This document shows, one piece after another, positions 18,708 through 26,983 of a stretch of DNA of 64,000 nt (the first letter of the stretch is position 1; each line of letters opens with the position of its first letter). The stretch spans positions 2,673,001 through 2,737,000 of the forward strand of contig NZ_CP104467.1 of NCBI RefSeq assembly GCF_025369935.1, written 5' to 3'. Origin of the DNA: Paenibacillus andongensis (GTDB lineage Bacteria > Bacillota > Bacilli > Paenibacillales > NBRC-103111). The notes below the pieces were generated by a model. It made no database searches. It was given only the letters and a program-made list of their open reading frames with translations, and was not told where the DNA came from. The translations under genes and the position numbers were made by a program.

Positions 18708-19724
18708 CTATATGCTGTGTTTTCCAGCTATCCATCGTTCCCAAAAAGATAGATTGGGTTCGATAAGAGGTCGACTGAACCGGCGTACCGATTCTTGCAA
18801 TAGGAGCCAGGTAATCGCGACGGCAAGCAGCAAGACGAGAGTCATTTGTACAGGAGTGCGTACATACGAGAAAACGCCCATCGAAATGGCTGTTTTCGTA
18901 ATAAGAGCGTGCAGTAAAAACACATATACGGTATATTTGCCCCATTCTGTAAGGATAGATTGGCTGCGAGGAACGAAGCTCAAGAAGCAAAAGGAAGCGA
19001 TAATTTCCAACACGTACACGCCCAAGCGATATCCTCCTGCATACCAATGAAAGGAACCCAACTCCTTAAAAGTAAAACTGCTATATAACCATTTGGGATC
19101 AAGCGGAATCGCGTTCAGAATGATCAGAACACCAAGTAGGCCAATTGCGCTTAACCATCTGTTCATATGAACGATCTGTTTAGGGATCATATCGAGGTGA
19201 AAATAGTATCCGGCCAAGAAAAAAGGGAAGAAGACTAGTGTCCTGGAAAAGCTGAGCATCGTCCCGGTAAAAGGTGCATAACCGACAAGTATTCCAAGAA
19301 CAACAGAGATCACAAGGGGATGCTGCATTTTTGTAAACAGTATAAGGAGCAATCGCCAACAAAAATGACTCAATAAAAACCACAATAACGAATAAGGAAT
19401 GAAAAAAGAATAACGGACACCCGGCGCATGGAAGGCTAGCAAATCGAGCAGAGAATAGAGGCTTTGGAAGATCAGATAATGGTAAAAAATCATTTGAAGA
19501 CTTTTGATTCCTGAGATGTCCAGACGGAAATTTTTAGAGAAATATCCGGTTACCATGACAAACATGGGGATATGAAAGGTGTAAATACCCAGATATAAGG
19601 AGTGGAAAGCTGGACTTTGTTGAATCAGCGGCTCGATACAATTAGCGATGACCACAAATAAAATGAGCAGAAACTTAGCGTTTAACATAAACGTATTCGT
19701 AGCAGCATTGTTTTCTCTACCCAC
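18708..19724 (-). CDS. Membrane acyltransferase (acyltransferase-3 family)
   Basis: This integral membrane protein has about ten hydrophobic segments, in the style of acyltransferase-3 or fucose 4-O-acetylase-like enzymes that O-acetylate cell-surface sugars. FHIPMFVMVTGYFSKN near residue 60 resembles the conserved HMPLFFFISGY-type segment, and an early Asn/Cys/Glu-rich first helix is seen in place of the usual Asp-His pair. Two starts are possible: ATG at 19739 with a poor ribosome site, or GTG at 19724, preceded at 8 bp by GGAGG. The GTG is preferred and gives 338 residues. It runs opposite to its neighbours and shows no link to the fermentation genes. The acceptor is unknown. Confidence 0.82.
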   Translation of the reverse strand: MGRENNAATNTFMLNAKFLLILFVVIANCIEPLIQQSPAFHSLYLGIYTFHIPMFVMVTGYFSKNFRLDISGIKSLQMIFYHYLIFQSLYSLLDLLAFHAPGVRYSFFIPYSLLWFLLSHFCWRLLLILFTKMQHPLVISVVLGILVGYAPFTGTMLSFSRTLVFFPFFLAGYYFHLDMIPKQIVHMNRWLSAIGLLGVLIILNAIPLDPKWLYSSFTFKELGSFHWYAGGYRLGVYVLEIIASFCFLSFVPRSQSILTEWGKYTVYVFLLHALITKTAISMGVFSYVRTPVQMTLVLLLAVAITWLLLQESVRRFSRPLIEPNLSFWERWIAGKHSI

Positions 19725-19862
19725 GACGATTACCTCCATTGCGAAAAATACCTTTTCTTCTAATATAGTCCTAGCTTCAATTTGCCGCAGTGATTCTCCT
19801 CACAGTGAAAGCTGAAATAAAGAGTTACAATGTGATTAACGCAATAAAAGGAGGAATCAAGT

Positions 19863-20390
19863 ATGGTTATTGAGCTTGGGATGCCGTTAGATGACGCTCA
19901 GACTTCTAGACTTCAACAGATGCTTGAGCGTTTAAAGGACGAACATAGCGCACTAAAGAAAGAATTGGTCCATTTCCAGGAAATCACAAGCGAACTAGTC
20001 GGCATTCTTGGCTCGGAAGAGTCAAAGCGTTTGCTTCAAGAAATCCGAAAACAGATGGAAACCTTCATGCTTCAACTGGAGGCTCACGAGCACTGGGAGG
20101 AAGATGAAGTTTTGCCAATCCTGGCCGGGTATGCGAATCAGGGGATGGAGCCTACTTTTTGGACCTCAACCTGGGTTCTGGGGGAGGATCATAAACAAGC
20201 GGAACGCTTTGTCCGCTCATTTCTTGAATTTGCGGATCAATGTAAAAGTGCCGACAGCATAAGGCTGAAAAAGGCGATCTCACTGCTTAGAGTGGCCTGC
20301 TCTGTATTATCGGAGCATCTGCTGTCCGAAGAGGAAATGTTTTTCCCGGTTGCGAACCAAATGCTTAACGATATTTATGCTAAAGCTTAA
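19863..20390 (+). CDS. Hemerythrin/HHE-domain protein
   Basis: This 175-residue all-helical cytoplasmic protein has the spacing of histidine and acidic ligands seen in HHE (hemerythrin-like) domains: H in DEHSALKKE, HEHWEEDEV, EDHKQAE and SEHLLSEEEMFFP. Such proteins bind a di-iron centre and take part in oxygen, nitric oxide or iron-cluster stress responses (compare YtfE/ScdA), but this one lacks the ScdA N-terminal cysteine domain. The start is secure (AAAGGAGGAATCAAGT-ATG). It is followed by a universal stress protein and a FocA/NirC channel, all apparently linked to low oxygen. Only an FNR half site (TGTGATTAACG) is visible upstream, so direct FNR control is uncertain for this gene. Confidence 0.85.
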   Translation: MVIELGMPLDDAQTSRLQQMLERLKDEHSALKKELVHFQEITSELVGILGSEESKRLLQEIRKQMETFMLQLEAHEHWEEDEVLPILAGYANQGMEPTFWTSTWVLGEDHKQAERFVRSFLEFADQCKSADSIRLKKAISLLRVACSVLSEHLLSEEEMFFPVANQMLNDIYAKA

Positions 20391-20417
20391 GAAGTATATT
20401 TCGCTATTGGCTTAGCA

Positions 20418-20433
20418 TGTGATCTTTCTCACA
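20418..20433. promoter_or_regulatory. FNR-type operator of the universal stress protein gene
   Basis: TGTGA-TCTTTC-TCACA is a perfect TGTGA-N6-TCACA dyad. A -10-like TATACT follows at 20455-20460. This places the dyad centre near -41.5 from the predicted start of transcription (about 20467), the class II arrangement of FNR/CRP activators. Confidence 0.8.
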
Positions 20434-20491
20434 TCGATTAAGCTTAGAAAGAATTATACTGGTGGTATCAAACAAACGAGGTGAAGGTGAA

Positions 20492-20923
20492 ATGTTATAT
20501 TCGAAAATAGTAGTAGCCTATGACGGTTCCGAAGCTTCCGATAAAGCGCTCGATTCTGCATTGAAGTTGGCCAAGTTGAATCATTTTTCGAAACTGGATA
20601 TTATTCATATTTTTAATCTTCCGACATATGTGCTTGGTTCCTCGGTTGTCATACCGCCTATTGTCATTGAAAACAATTATTTGGATTACTCCGAGCAAGT
20701 CATTGGTAAAATAAAAGAAAAAACTACTGATTATTCGAATGTTCATATTGAAGTGAGAAGCGGGTCGATTACGAAAGAAATTCTGAAATATGCTGATGAA
20801 ATTCAAGCGGATCTTATTATTGTTGGCAGCAGAGGACTTAGTAGTATTGGTGAATTTGTTCTTGGCAGTGTCAGCCACAATATTGTTCAACATGCAAAGC
20901 TCCCGGTACTGGTCGTAAAATAG
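20492..20923 (+). CDS. Universal stress protein, UspA family
   Basis: This 143-residue single-domain UspA protein begins MLYSKIVVAYDGSEASDKAL and ends with the ATP-binding pattern GSRGLSSIGEFVLGSVSHNI (G-x2-G-x9-G-S). The expected length is 140-150. A GTG at 20462 is in frame but falls at or before the predicted transcription start, whereas ATG 20492 follows GAGGTGAAGGTGA and is preferred. The gene is single and controlled by a perfect FNR-type dyad 60 bp upstream. A possible terminator (TAAAGGGCA...TGCCCTCTTTA) follows. In other bacteria anaerobically induced Usp proteins help survival under oxygen or energy limitation; the exact role here is not known. Confidence 0.93.
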   Translation: MLYSKIVVAYDGSEASDKALDSALKLAKLNHFSKLDIIHIFNLPTYVLGSSVVIPPIVIENNYLDYSEQVIGKIKEKTTDYSNVHIEVRSGSITKEILKYADEIQADLIIVGSRGLSSIGEFVLGSVSHNIVQHAKLPVLVVK

Positions 20924-20960
20924 TAGTGCCTTACTGACGATTCTACATTCAACATATTTC

Positions 20961-21011
20961 TAAAGGGCAGTTTTCGCAGTGGCAGATACCGCGGAGGCAT
21001 GCCCTCTTTAG
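20961..21011 (+). terminator. Possible terminator after the universal stress protein gene
   Basis: TAAAGGGCA (20961-20969) pairs imperfectly with TGCCCTCTTTA (20999-21010) around a long GC-rich loop that can itself fold. There is no strong T-run, so the call is weak. Confidence 0.35.
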
Positions 21012-21023
21012 ACTACCTTTTCA

Positions 21024-21039
21024 TGTGATGTAATTCACA
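21024..21039. promoter_or_regulatory. FNR-type operator of the formate/nitrite channel gene
   Basis: TGTGA-TGTAAT-TCACA is perfect and extends by one pair to ATGTGA...TCACAT. A -10-like TATAAA sits at 21059-21064, again about 28 bp from the dyad centre. Predicted transcription would start near 21071-21073, which rules out the in-frame ATG at 21073 as the start codon. Confidence 0.8.
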
Positions 21040-21096
21040 TAGTATTCTTAGAAGCTTCTATAAACGAAAGAAATGGCTAAGGAGGGGGAAGTCAGC

Positions 21097-21867
21097 ATGG
21101 GATTTATGAAACAGGAGCAGATATGGGAACGTACGGTAGAAACAGGAATGAAAAAGGTACAGTTTGGGTACAGGAATCAGCTCTTTCTCGGTTTTTTAGG
21201 AGGTACTTATATTGCCTTGGGCTTTTTACTGTACATTAGGGTTAGCAGCGTATTTCCGGCCCCATGGAGTGACGTAGGCAGCGTAGTAGGAGCTGCTTTT
21301 TTTCCTTTAGGTCTGATATTAACGATCATTGCAGGCGGCGAGCTTCTTACTGGGAATATGATGGCAGTACCTGCTGCATTCTTTTCCGGAGAGATCAAAT
21401 TTCATCAGTTAGTAAATAATTGGGCTGTAATAACAGTTGGGAATTTCCTGGGAGCAGTGTTCATCGCCTATGTTTTTGGGCATCAAGTTGGTTTAACAGA
21501 ACATGGTGTTTATTTGACTAAACTTGTAAAAATTGTCCACGCCAAAACGGCAGAGCCATTCTCTGCAGCGCTATTATCCGGTATTGGCTGTAACATGTTA
21601 GTTGGGCTTGCAGTTTGGTTAGCCTATGGGACAGATGATGATGCAGGTAAAATAATGGGAATATGGTTCCCTACAATGGCTTTTGTAGCGATCGGATTTC
21701 AGCACGTCGTTGCCAATATGTTTGTCATTCCTGCGGCTATTTTCGCAAACCAGGCAACCTGGATCGATTTTATGGAAAATCTGGTACCGGTGTACTTGGG
21801 GAATTTAATTGGAGGGGCTCTATTTGTAGCGGGCGTTTATACATTGGTTTATCGTCATTCTCATTAG
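21097..21867 (+). CDS. Formate/nitrite transporter (FocA/NirC family)
   Basis: This 256-residue pentameric-channel-type protein has six membrane segments, with the family motifs GGTYIALGF (helix 1), GGELLTGNM (helix 2-3 hairpin), GNFLGAVF and the late GFQHVVANMF with the central histidine. The ATG at 21097 is preferred because AAGGAGGGGG (21079-21088) precedes it at 8 bp; the ATG at 21073 would sit on the predicted transcript start. The FNR-type promoter and the nearby pfl operon point to formate exchange. Nitrite is possible because nasDE is about 37 kb away in the same window. The sequence alone does not separate FocA from NirC. Confidence 0.92.
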   Translation: MGFMKQEQIWERTVETGMKKVQFGYRNQLFLGFLGGTYIALGFLLYIRVSSVFPAPWSDVGSVVGAAFFPLGLILTIIAGGELLTGNMMAVPAAFFSGEIKFHQLVNNWAVITVGNFLGAVFIAYVFGHQVGLTEHGVYLTKLVKIVHAKTAEPFSAALLSGIGCNMLVGLAVWLAYGTDDDAGKIMGIWFPTMAFVAIGFQHVVANMFVIPAAIFANQATWIDFMENLVPVYLGNLIGGALFVAGVYTLVYRHSH

Positions 21868-21909
21868 TGTGTAGTATCCATTTTTCATTGAACGAGGAGT
21901 TGATGATAA

Positions 21910-22107
21910 ATGATTACTTGCGAACAATGTGGCTCGACTAATGGGTTTAGAAAGTTAGAAAACAGTTGGGTCTGCGGAGATTGCAAAATAGGTGATGTTA
22001 AAACGACTTTGATGAATAGTGGGGGCAAAGTGACTATTGTTAAAGAGAAAATAACAGGCTATGAAATGGAAAACGAGCCATTATTAAGTAAAGATCAGGT
22101 TAAATGA
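21910..22107 (+). CDS. Small zinc-ribbon protein
   Basis: This 65-residue protein has two CxxC pairs (CEQCGS near residue 4 and CGDC near residue 22), the pattern of a zinc ribbon. A charged C-terminal half follows, with no membrane segment. The start is supported by GAGGAGTTGATGATAA before ATG. It sits 42 bp after the FocA/NirC gene and before a strong terminator, so it is probably cotranscribed and induced by the same FNR-type promoter. The function is not recognised. A metal or redox-linked role would fit, but a nucleic-acid-binding role is equally open. Confidence 0.75.
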   Translation: MITCEQCGSTNGFRKLENSWVCGDCKIGDVKTTLMNSGGKVTIVKEKITGYEMENEPLLSKDQVK

Positions 22108-22140
22108 GGAAAAAAGAGAAAATAGAAAAAGATCCTAAAA

Positions 22141-22170
22141 TATCCCAAAGCGGAATTTTGGGATTTTTCT
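22141..22170 (+). terminator. Terminator after the zinc-ribbon gene
   Basis: ATCCCAAA pairs with TTTGGGAT around a GCGGAA-type loop and is followed by TTTTTCT, a good rho-independent terminator. Confidence 0.85.
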
Positions 22171-22185
22171 ATACATAAAAAGTCA

Positions 22186-22215
22186 TTGACAAAGCAGAGA
22201 ATTCAACCATATAAT
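22186..22215 (+). promoter_or_regulatory. SigA promoter of the LacI-type regulator
   Basis: TTGACA (22186-22191) and TATAAT (22210-22215) are both consensus, with an 18-bp spacer. The LacI-type operator lies immediately downstream, which suits autorepression. Confidence 0.85.
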
Positions 22216-22220
22216 ATAAG

Positions 22221-22242
22221 AAAACGGTTACGTAAACGTTTT
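22221..22242. promoter_or_regulatory. LacI-family operator, autoregulatory copy
   Basis: AAAACGGTTAC|GTAAACGTTTT is a near-perfect dyad (one mismatched pair) with the central CpG typical of LacI/GalR operators. It overlaps the predicted start of transcription of the regulator gene. A second copy stands before the ABC operon. Confidence 0.82.
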
Positions 22243-22266
22243 CTTGAGAGAAGAGGGTCGAATGTT

Positions 22267-23271
22267 ATGCGATCGGGCATTAAGCAGGTAGCTGAGCATG
22301 CGGGCGTTTCGATAGCATCAGTGTCACATGTTATTAATAACACTCGCTATGTGTCGGATGAAGTTAAGCGCAAAGTTTATGAAGCAATGGAAGAGCTCGA
22401 TTACCGTCCAAATTCAGCAGCAAGGAGCTTGCGCAGTCAGAAGTCTAATACAATCGGCCTCATCGTGCCCGTTCTTCCATCGGATACTTCTAATTTCTTC
22501 TTTATGATGGTAGCACAAGGTATTCAGTATACATTGAAGCAGCATGGCTATCATTTGCTGCTGAGCAACAATACAACAGAACAAATTGAAGATGAGAAAG
22601 AACAGATTAAATTGTTTGACTCCAAGTTAATTGACGGTTTATTTATTGCATCAATCGCTGAAGATGTGAGTTATCTAAACGATATCGTGCGCTCAAATTA
22701 TCCCGTTGTGTTCATCGACCGCAATCCGACGGGTTATAACGGGGATTGTGTGTTGGCCGACGGAATTGGAGGCGCTTACGATGCAGTGAAAACGCTTATC
22801 CTGAAAGGTCATCGCCGAATTGGGCTGTTAACCGGGGAACTCGGGATTACAACGAGTAATGAGCGCTTTGATGGGTACAAAAAAGCATTAGCAGATCACG
22901 ATATTCCGTTTGATTCATCCATTGTAAGGATGGCGGAATCTCACTTTGAGAGCGGATACGAGAGCGTTAAGGCGCTTCTTGGCGAGCAGAAGATTACAGC
23001 GCTGTTTATTGCTAATAACGTATTGACAATGGGCGCCATGAAATACATACAAGAACGTCGGATTCAAATTCCAGCCGAGTTGGCTATTATTGGTTTTGAT
23101 GATTATGATTGGACACAAATTACGTGTCCGCCTTTGTCGGTTATCCGGCAGCCTTCTTACGAGATCGGCGTGAAAGCAGCAGAGATTATGTTAGAACGGA
23201 TTGAGAAGCCAGACGCAATAAGCGCAGAATACAGACTACCAACCTCGTTAATTTTGCGAGATTCCTGTTAA
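22267..23271 (+). CDS. LacI-family transcriptional repressor of the fructan operon
   Basis: This 334-residue repressor has an N-terminal helix-turn-helix and hinge (IKQVAEHAGVSIASVSHVIN, YRPNSAARSLRSQKSN) and a periplasmic-binding-like effector domain (IGLIVPVLPSDTSNFFF, GFDDYDWTQITCPPLSVIRQP). The frame is open from a TTG at 22186, but that triplet is part of the -35 box. The ATG at 22267 starts directly at the helix-turn-helix and follows AGAAGAGGG. Matching operators lie before this gene and before the ABC/GH32 operon. The effector is probably a sugar linked to sucrose or fructan breakdown, as expected from the neighbouring GH32 and fructokinase genes; this is an inference from context. 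Confidence 0.93.
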   Translation: MRSGIKQVAEHAGVSIASVSHVINNTRYVSDEVKRKVYEAMEELDYRPNSAARSLRSQKSNTIGLIVPVLPSDTSNFFFMMVAQGIQYTLKQHGYHLLLSNNTTEQIEDEKEQIKLFDSKLIDGLFIASIAEDVSYLNDIVRSNYPVVFIDRNPTGYNGDCVLADGIGGAYDAVKTLILKGHRRIGLLTGELGITTSNERFDGYKKALADHDIPFDSSIVRMAESHFESGYESVKALLGEQKITALFIANNVLTMGAMKYIQERRIQIPAELAIIGFDDYDWTQITCPPLSVIRQPSYEIGVKAAEIMLERIEKPDAISAEYRLPTSLILRDSC

Positions 23272-23294
23272 AAAGCTGTTTCAGCTTTTTTTTG
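23269..23294 (+). terminator. Terminator after the LacI-type gene
   Basis: AAAAAGCTG pairs with CAGCTTTTT around TTT and runs into eight T residues. It separates the regulator from the operon it controls. Confidence 0.85.
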
Positions 23295-23303
23295 AACATT
23301 AGA

Positions 23304-23325
23304 AAAACGTTTACGTAAACGATTT
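23304..23325. promoter_or_regulatory. LacI-family operator before the fructan ABC operon
   Basis: CGTTTACGTAAACG (23308-23321) is a perfect 14-bp palindrome with partly matched A/T flanks. It shares its core with the operator at 22221 and lies about 30 bp before the first permease gene. Confidence 0.82.
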
Positions 23326-23350
23326 CTCCAAAAAGAAAGGGGCTGCAGCA

Positions 23351-24271
23351 TTGCTAATGAACAAGTTCAAAGACCCGCTTAAACAGATCAGAGCCAACTA
23401 TGAGTTATATCTGCTCATACTGCCCACAGTGATTTATTTTATCATTTTTAAATATTGGCCTATGTATGGGGTTCAAATTGCATTTAAGGATTTTATCGCT
23501 TCCAAAGGTTTCTGGGGAAGTCCTTGGGTAGGCATGGAGCATTTTCAGCGGTTTTTCGATTCTTTCAACTTTTGGACTGTCATTCAGAATACGTTAGGAC
23601 TTAGTGTTTTCTCTTTAGTGGTTTCATTTCCTGTGCCTATCCTCATCGCGTTGCTGCTCAATCAGCTGCTTCATGAAAGGTACAAACGTTTTATCCAGAC
23701 TGTCATTTATGCTCCGTATTTCATCTCAACAGTCGTCCTTGTTGGTATGTTGTATGTGTTCTTATCACCGGGCAGCGGACTCATTAATCATATCATTCAA
23801 CTTTTTGGAGGCGAGCCGATCTACTTTTTATCAAAGGCGGAATGGTTCAAAAGCCTCTATGTATTCTCCGGTGTATGGCAAGAAACCGGCTTCGCCTCTG
23901 TTATCTACTTAGCAGCGCTGGCTGGTATCGATCCGCATCTTCACGAAGCGGCGGTAGTGGATGGAGCTAACAAATGGCAACGGATCTGGCATATCGATAT
24001 TCCAGGGATTCAGCCAACGATTCTCATTTTATTCATATTGGCCATCGGGAACCTTATGAATGTTGGCTTTGAAAAAGCATTTCTCATGCAAAATGACCTG
24101 AATGCCAGTTCGTCTGAAATTATTGCTACGTATGTGTACAAAATCGGCTTGCAGCGAGCGGAATACAGCTTCTCTGCAGCAGTAGGTTTATTCAATTCTT
24201 TGATCAATTTCGTACTACTGCTTTCCGTTAATCGGATCGTCAAAAAAATAAATGGCAGCGGCCTATTTTAA
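23351..24271 (+). CDS. Sugar ABC transporter permease (LplB-like)
   Basis: This 306-residue permease has six predicted membrane segments. Its N-terminal pattern (YELYLLILPTVIYFIIFKYWPMYGVQIAFKDF) belongs to the LplB/YtcP group of carbohydrate importers. The EAA loop is HEAAVVDGANKWQRIWHIDIPG. The frame begins with TTG at 23351, spaced 8 bp from AAAGGGG; an ATG two codons later (23357) is possible. It is followed by its partner permease, a binding lipoprotein and two GH32 genes. No ATPase gene is in the operon, so a shared MsmX-like ATPase is expected. The substrate is inferred to be a fructo-oligosaccharide. Confidence 0.92.
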   Translation: MLMNKFKDPLKQIRANYELYLLILPTVIYFIIFKYWPMYGVQIAFKDFIASKGFWGSPWVGMEHFQRFFDSFNFWTVIQNTLGLSVFSLVVSFPVPILIALLLNQLLHERYKRFIQTVIYAPYFISTVVLVGMLYVFLSPGSGLINHIIQLFGGEPIYFLSKAEWFKSLYVFSGVWQETGFASVIYLAALAGIDPHLHEAAVVDGANKWQRIWHIDIPGIQPTILILFILAIGNLMNVGFEKAFLMQNDLNASSSEIIATYVYKIGLQRAEYSFSAAVGLFNSLINFVLLLSVNRIVKKINGSGLF

Positions 24272-24292
24272 CTGAGAGGAGGCATTCGCCCA

Positions 24293-25180
24293 ATGATTAC
24301 AGCTAAGAGTACCGCTGATAAATGGTTCGACGCTTTAAACATCCTTGTATTAAGTGGCTTTGCATTGTTGATTTTGTACCCGCTTTATTTCGTCGTTATT
24401 GCTTCCGTCAGCGAGCCAGATCAAATCTATGCCGGCAATGTGTGGCTATGGCCCAAAGGCTTTACACTCGAAGGTTATAGCAGAATTTTATCAGATCCTC
24501 AGATCTGGTCTGGTTATGGAAATTCGATCGTATACGCAGTGGCAAGTGCACTCATCAGTGTTTCTTTAACAATCGGAGCGGCATATCCGCTTTCCCGTAA
24601 GGATTTTTATGGACGCAATACGTTCATGCTGTTCTTTGTATTTACGATGTTTTTCTCCGGTGGCTTAATTCCAACTTATTTATTGGTCAAAAATCTGGGC
24701 ATGGTGAATACGATCTGGTCGGTCATCTTGCCATCGGCTGTCGATGCTTTTGGAATTATTATTGCCCGGACGTTTTTCCAATCCACGATCCCAGATGAGC
24801 TTCGAGAAGCGGCATTCATGGATGGCTGTCGAAATACGCGTTTTCTATGGAGTGTTGTGATTCCATTATCCAAACCCATTATTGCGGTCCTTGTGCTGTT
24901 TGCGGTTGTTCGCCAGTGGAACGGATTCTTCGATGCCTTAATTTATTTGGAGAATGAAAAGCTGTATCCGCTGCAGCTGGTCCTCCGTAATATTTTGATC
25001 CAGAGCCAGCCTATCGGCGACATGGTATCGGATATTGACTCTCTTTTAGCGAAACAAAGGGTCTCTGAGTTGATCAAATATGGAGTCATCCTCATTGCGG
25101 CGGCGCCACTGCTCATTCTATATCCGTTTTTACAGCGTTATTTCGTTAAAGGTGTGCTGATTGGATCTGTAAAAGGCTAA
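24293..25180 (+). CDS. Sugar ABC transporter permease (YtcP-like)
   Basis: This 295-residue carbohydrate permease has six membrane segments. Typical features are YPLYFVVIASVSEPDQIYAG near the start, the FFSGGLIPTYLLVKNLGM segment, and the EAA loop REAAFMDGCRNTRFLWSVVIPLS. The C-terminus, YPFLQRYFVKGVLIGSVKG, is almost universal in the YtcP group. The ATG follows GAGAGGAGG 22 bp after the first permease. It should form the heterodimeric channel with that protein. Confidence 0.93.
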   Translation: MITAKSTADKWFDALNILVLSGFALLILYPLYFVVIASVSEPDQIYAGNVWLWPKGFTLEGYSRILSDPQIWSGYGNSIVYAVASALISVSLTIGAAYPLSRKDFYGRNTFMLFFVFTMFFSGGLIPTYLLVKNLGMVNTIWSVILPSAVDAFGIIIARTFFQSTIPDELREAAFMDGCRNTRFLWSVVIPLSKPIIAVLVLFAVVRQWNGFFDALIYLENEKLYPLQLVLRNILIQSQPIGDMVSDIDSLLAKQRVSELIKYGVILIAAAPLLILYPFLQRYFVKGVLIGSVKG

Positions 25181-25295
25181 TGAATCGAAGGCAAGCATGA
25201 AAGGTGGTGGTGGCGGTCTTTCGGTGATACCAAGAAGTGCATCCATGGATCAGACTGAGCGTAAAGGGTTACATACAAAGAGGAGGGTATCGACA

Positions 25296-26960
25296 ATGAA
25301 AAAAAGGCTAACGACATTAACGATGGTAACGATGAGCTTAAGTTTGGTATTGGCAGCATGCAATGACAAAGCACCGGCAGCGAAAGATGCCGCATCAGTA
25401 TCTCCGCAAAGCAGCGAGAAAGCAGCCTCCAAAAGCTTCAACGAAAGCGGTTACCCGATTGTAAAGGATAAAGTAACGCTGAAAATGGTATCGCCCAAAG
25501 CACCGCTTGCGCCTAACTATGGCGAGATGGAAATATTTAAACGTCTAGAAGAACAGACGAACGTACATGTAGATTGGGATAATGTCCCGGAAGCGAACTA
25601 TAACGATAAGAAGAACATCCTGCTAGCCAGCTCCAACTTACCGGATGTCTTCTATGGCGCTCGTTTCACAGATAATGATTTGGTGAAATACAGCAAGGAC
25701 GGTACGATCATCCCGCTGAATGACCTCATCGATAAGTATATGCCTAACGTGAAGAAGCTGTTTGAAAAAAGACCGGAGCTGAAAGCATTCGTTACCGCGC
25801 CTGACGGCAAAATCTACTCGCTTCCTGTGGCGGAAGAACTGGGTAAAGGACAGGCTGGCATCGGCTCGAATCCGGATTTTCTCTTCTTGAACAAAGCTTG
25901 GCTGGATAAGTTGAGTTTGAAGATGCCTACGACCATTGAAGAGCTGCATAATGTACTTACTGCTTTTAAAACGAAAGACCCTAATGGGAACGGCAAGGCC
26001 GATGAAGTACCGATGTCCTTCATGAATACCTTCTGGACCGGAGATATTGGTTACTTGTTCGGAGCTTTCGGAGTCCCAGACAAAACGTATCAACCTGGCG
26101 ATAACTCGTTTATCGAGCATTTGAATGTGAAAGATGGCAAGGTGAATTACGCCGCAATTGATCCGAAATATAAAGATGCAGTCGCGTATTTCCACAAATG
26201 GGTCGAAGAGGGCCTCGTAGATAAGGATTCATTTACTTTCAATAATAATCCGGCACCCTACTTTGCAAAGGGAAAAACGAAGGATGTTACGCTCGGTTCC
26301 TACCTCTGGTGGGAAGAGACGGAAATTGTTGGACCGGACCGCGCCAAGGATTATGCACTCGTACCGCCTTTCAAGGACATGGTCGTGAAATACAACAATG
26401 GCTCTCCTTGGAGCCGTGGCGGTCCAGTAATTACCAAAGTGAACAAAAATCCCGAAATCACAGCCAGATGGTTAGATTTGCAATATGAGCCGAAGATGGC
26501 CGCTCAGCTTCATTGGGGACCGATTGGCGTCGTATTCGATGAAAAAGAAGGCAAACTGGTGCAGAAGCCGCTTGATGCAGGCGTAGCCGCTGGCGAATTC
26601 CGTCAAAAAGTAGCGCCGAACATGACGGGCGTCATCTTGGCGGAAGACTTCCAAAATCTCGTCGCTCCAGAGCCTCGCGCATTGGAAAGAATGAACCGTA
26701 TTAAGGATACGTTTGTTCCGCAAATGGAAAAAGAGAATTATCCGAGTATTTTCTTTACGCCGGAAGAGCTGGATAAAATCAGCAAAATCAAACCGGACAT
26801 CGCCAAGCTGACCAATGAAAAACGCTCCAAATGGTTGATGGAAGGCGGCGTTGAGAAAGAATGGGATAGCTATTTAACGACGCTGAAGAAAATGGGATTA
26901 GATGATTTGTTGAAAATCTACCAGGATGCATTAGACCGCTACAATAAAGCGGCTAAGTAA
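25296..26960 (+). CDS. Extracellular sugar-binding lipoprotein (LplA-like)
   Basis: This 554-residue binding protein for the importer begins with a lipoprotein signal, MKKRLTTLTMVTMSLSLVL followed by AAC, with Cys as residue 22 and acceptor of lipid. The frame is open from 25197, but that stretch lacks a ribosome site and would bury the signal peptide; AGAGGAGGG (25279-25287) precedes ATG 25296. The mature part has the LplA-type pattern KNILLASSNLPDVFYG, DPNGNGKADEVPMSF and late YDTL-like helices. It is anchored outside the membrane and should capture the oligosaccharide, probably of fructan type. A GH32 gene follows 23 bp downstream. Confidence 0.93.
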   Translation: MKKRLTTLTMVTMSLSLVLAACNDKAPAAKDAASVSPQSSEKAASKSFNESGYPIVKDKVTLKMVSPKAPLAPNYGEMEIFKRLEEQTNVHVDWDNVPEANYNDKKNILLASSNLPDVFYGARFTDNDLVKYSKDGTIIPLNDLIDKYMPNVKKLFEKRPELKAFVTAPDGKIYSLPVAEELGKGQAGIGSNPDFLFLNKAWLDKLSLKMPTTIEELHNVLTAFKTKDPNGNGKADEVPMSFMNTFWTGDIGYLFGAFGVPDKTYQPGDNSFIEHLNVKDGKVNYAAIDPKYKDAVAYFHKWVEEGLVDKDSFTFNNNPAPYFAKGKTKDVTLGSYLWWEETEIVGPDRAKDYALVPPFKDMVVKYNNGSPWSRGGPVITKVNKNPEITARWLDLQYEPKMAAQLHWGPIGVVFDEKEGKLVQKPLDAGVAAGEFRQKVAPNMTGVILAEDFQNLVAPEPRALERMNRIKDTFVPQMEKENYPSIFFTPEELDKISKIKPDIAKLTNEKRSKWLMEGGVEKEWDSYLTTLKKMGLDDLLKIYQDALDRYNKAAK

Positions 26961-26983
26961 AGGGAAGGCAGGAGGTATCGAAC

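Noticed and set aside
18523-19050. Open frames on both strands over the acyltransferase 3' end
   Set aside because: They overlap a well-supported membrane protein gene and contain no known motif.
19790-19862. FNR site upstream of the hemerythrin-like gene
   Set aside because: Only one half (TGTGA) is present and the second half reads CAATA, so the match is not convincing.
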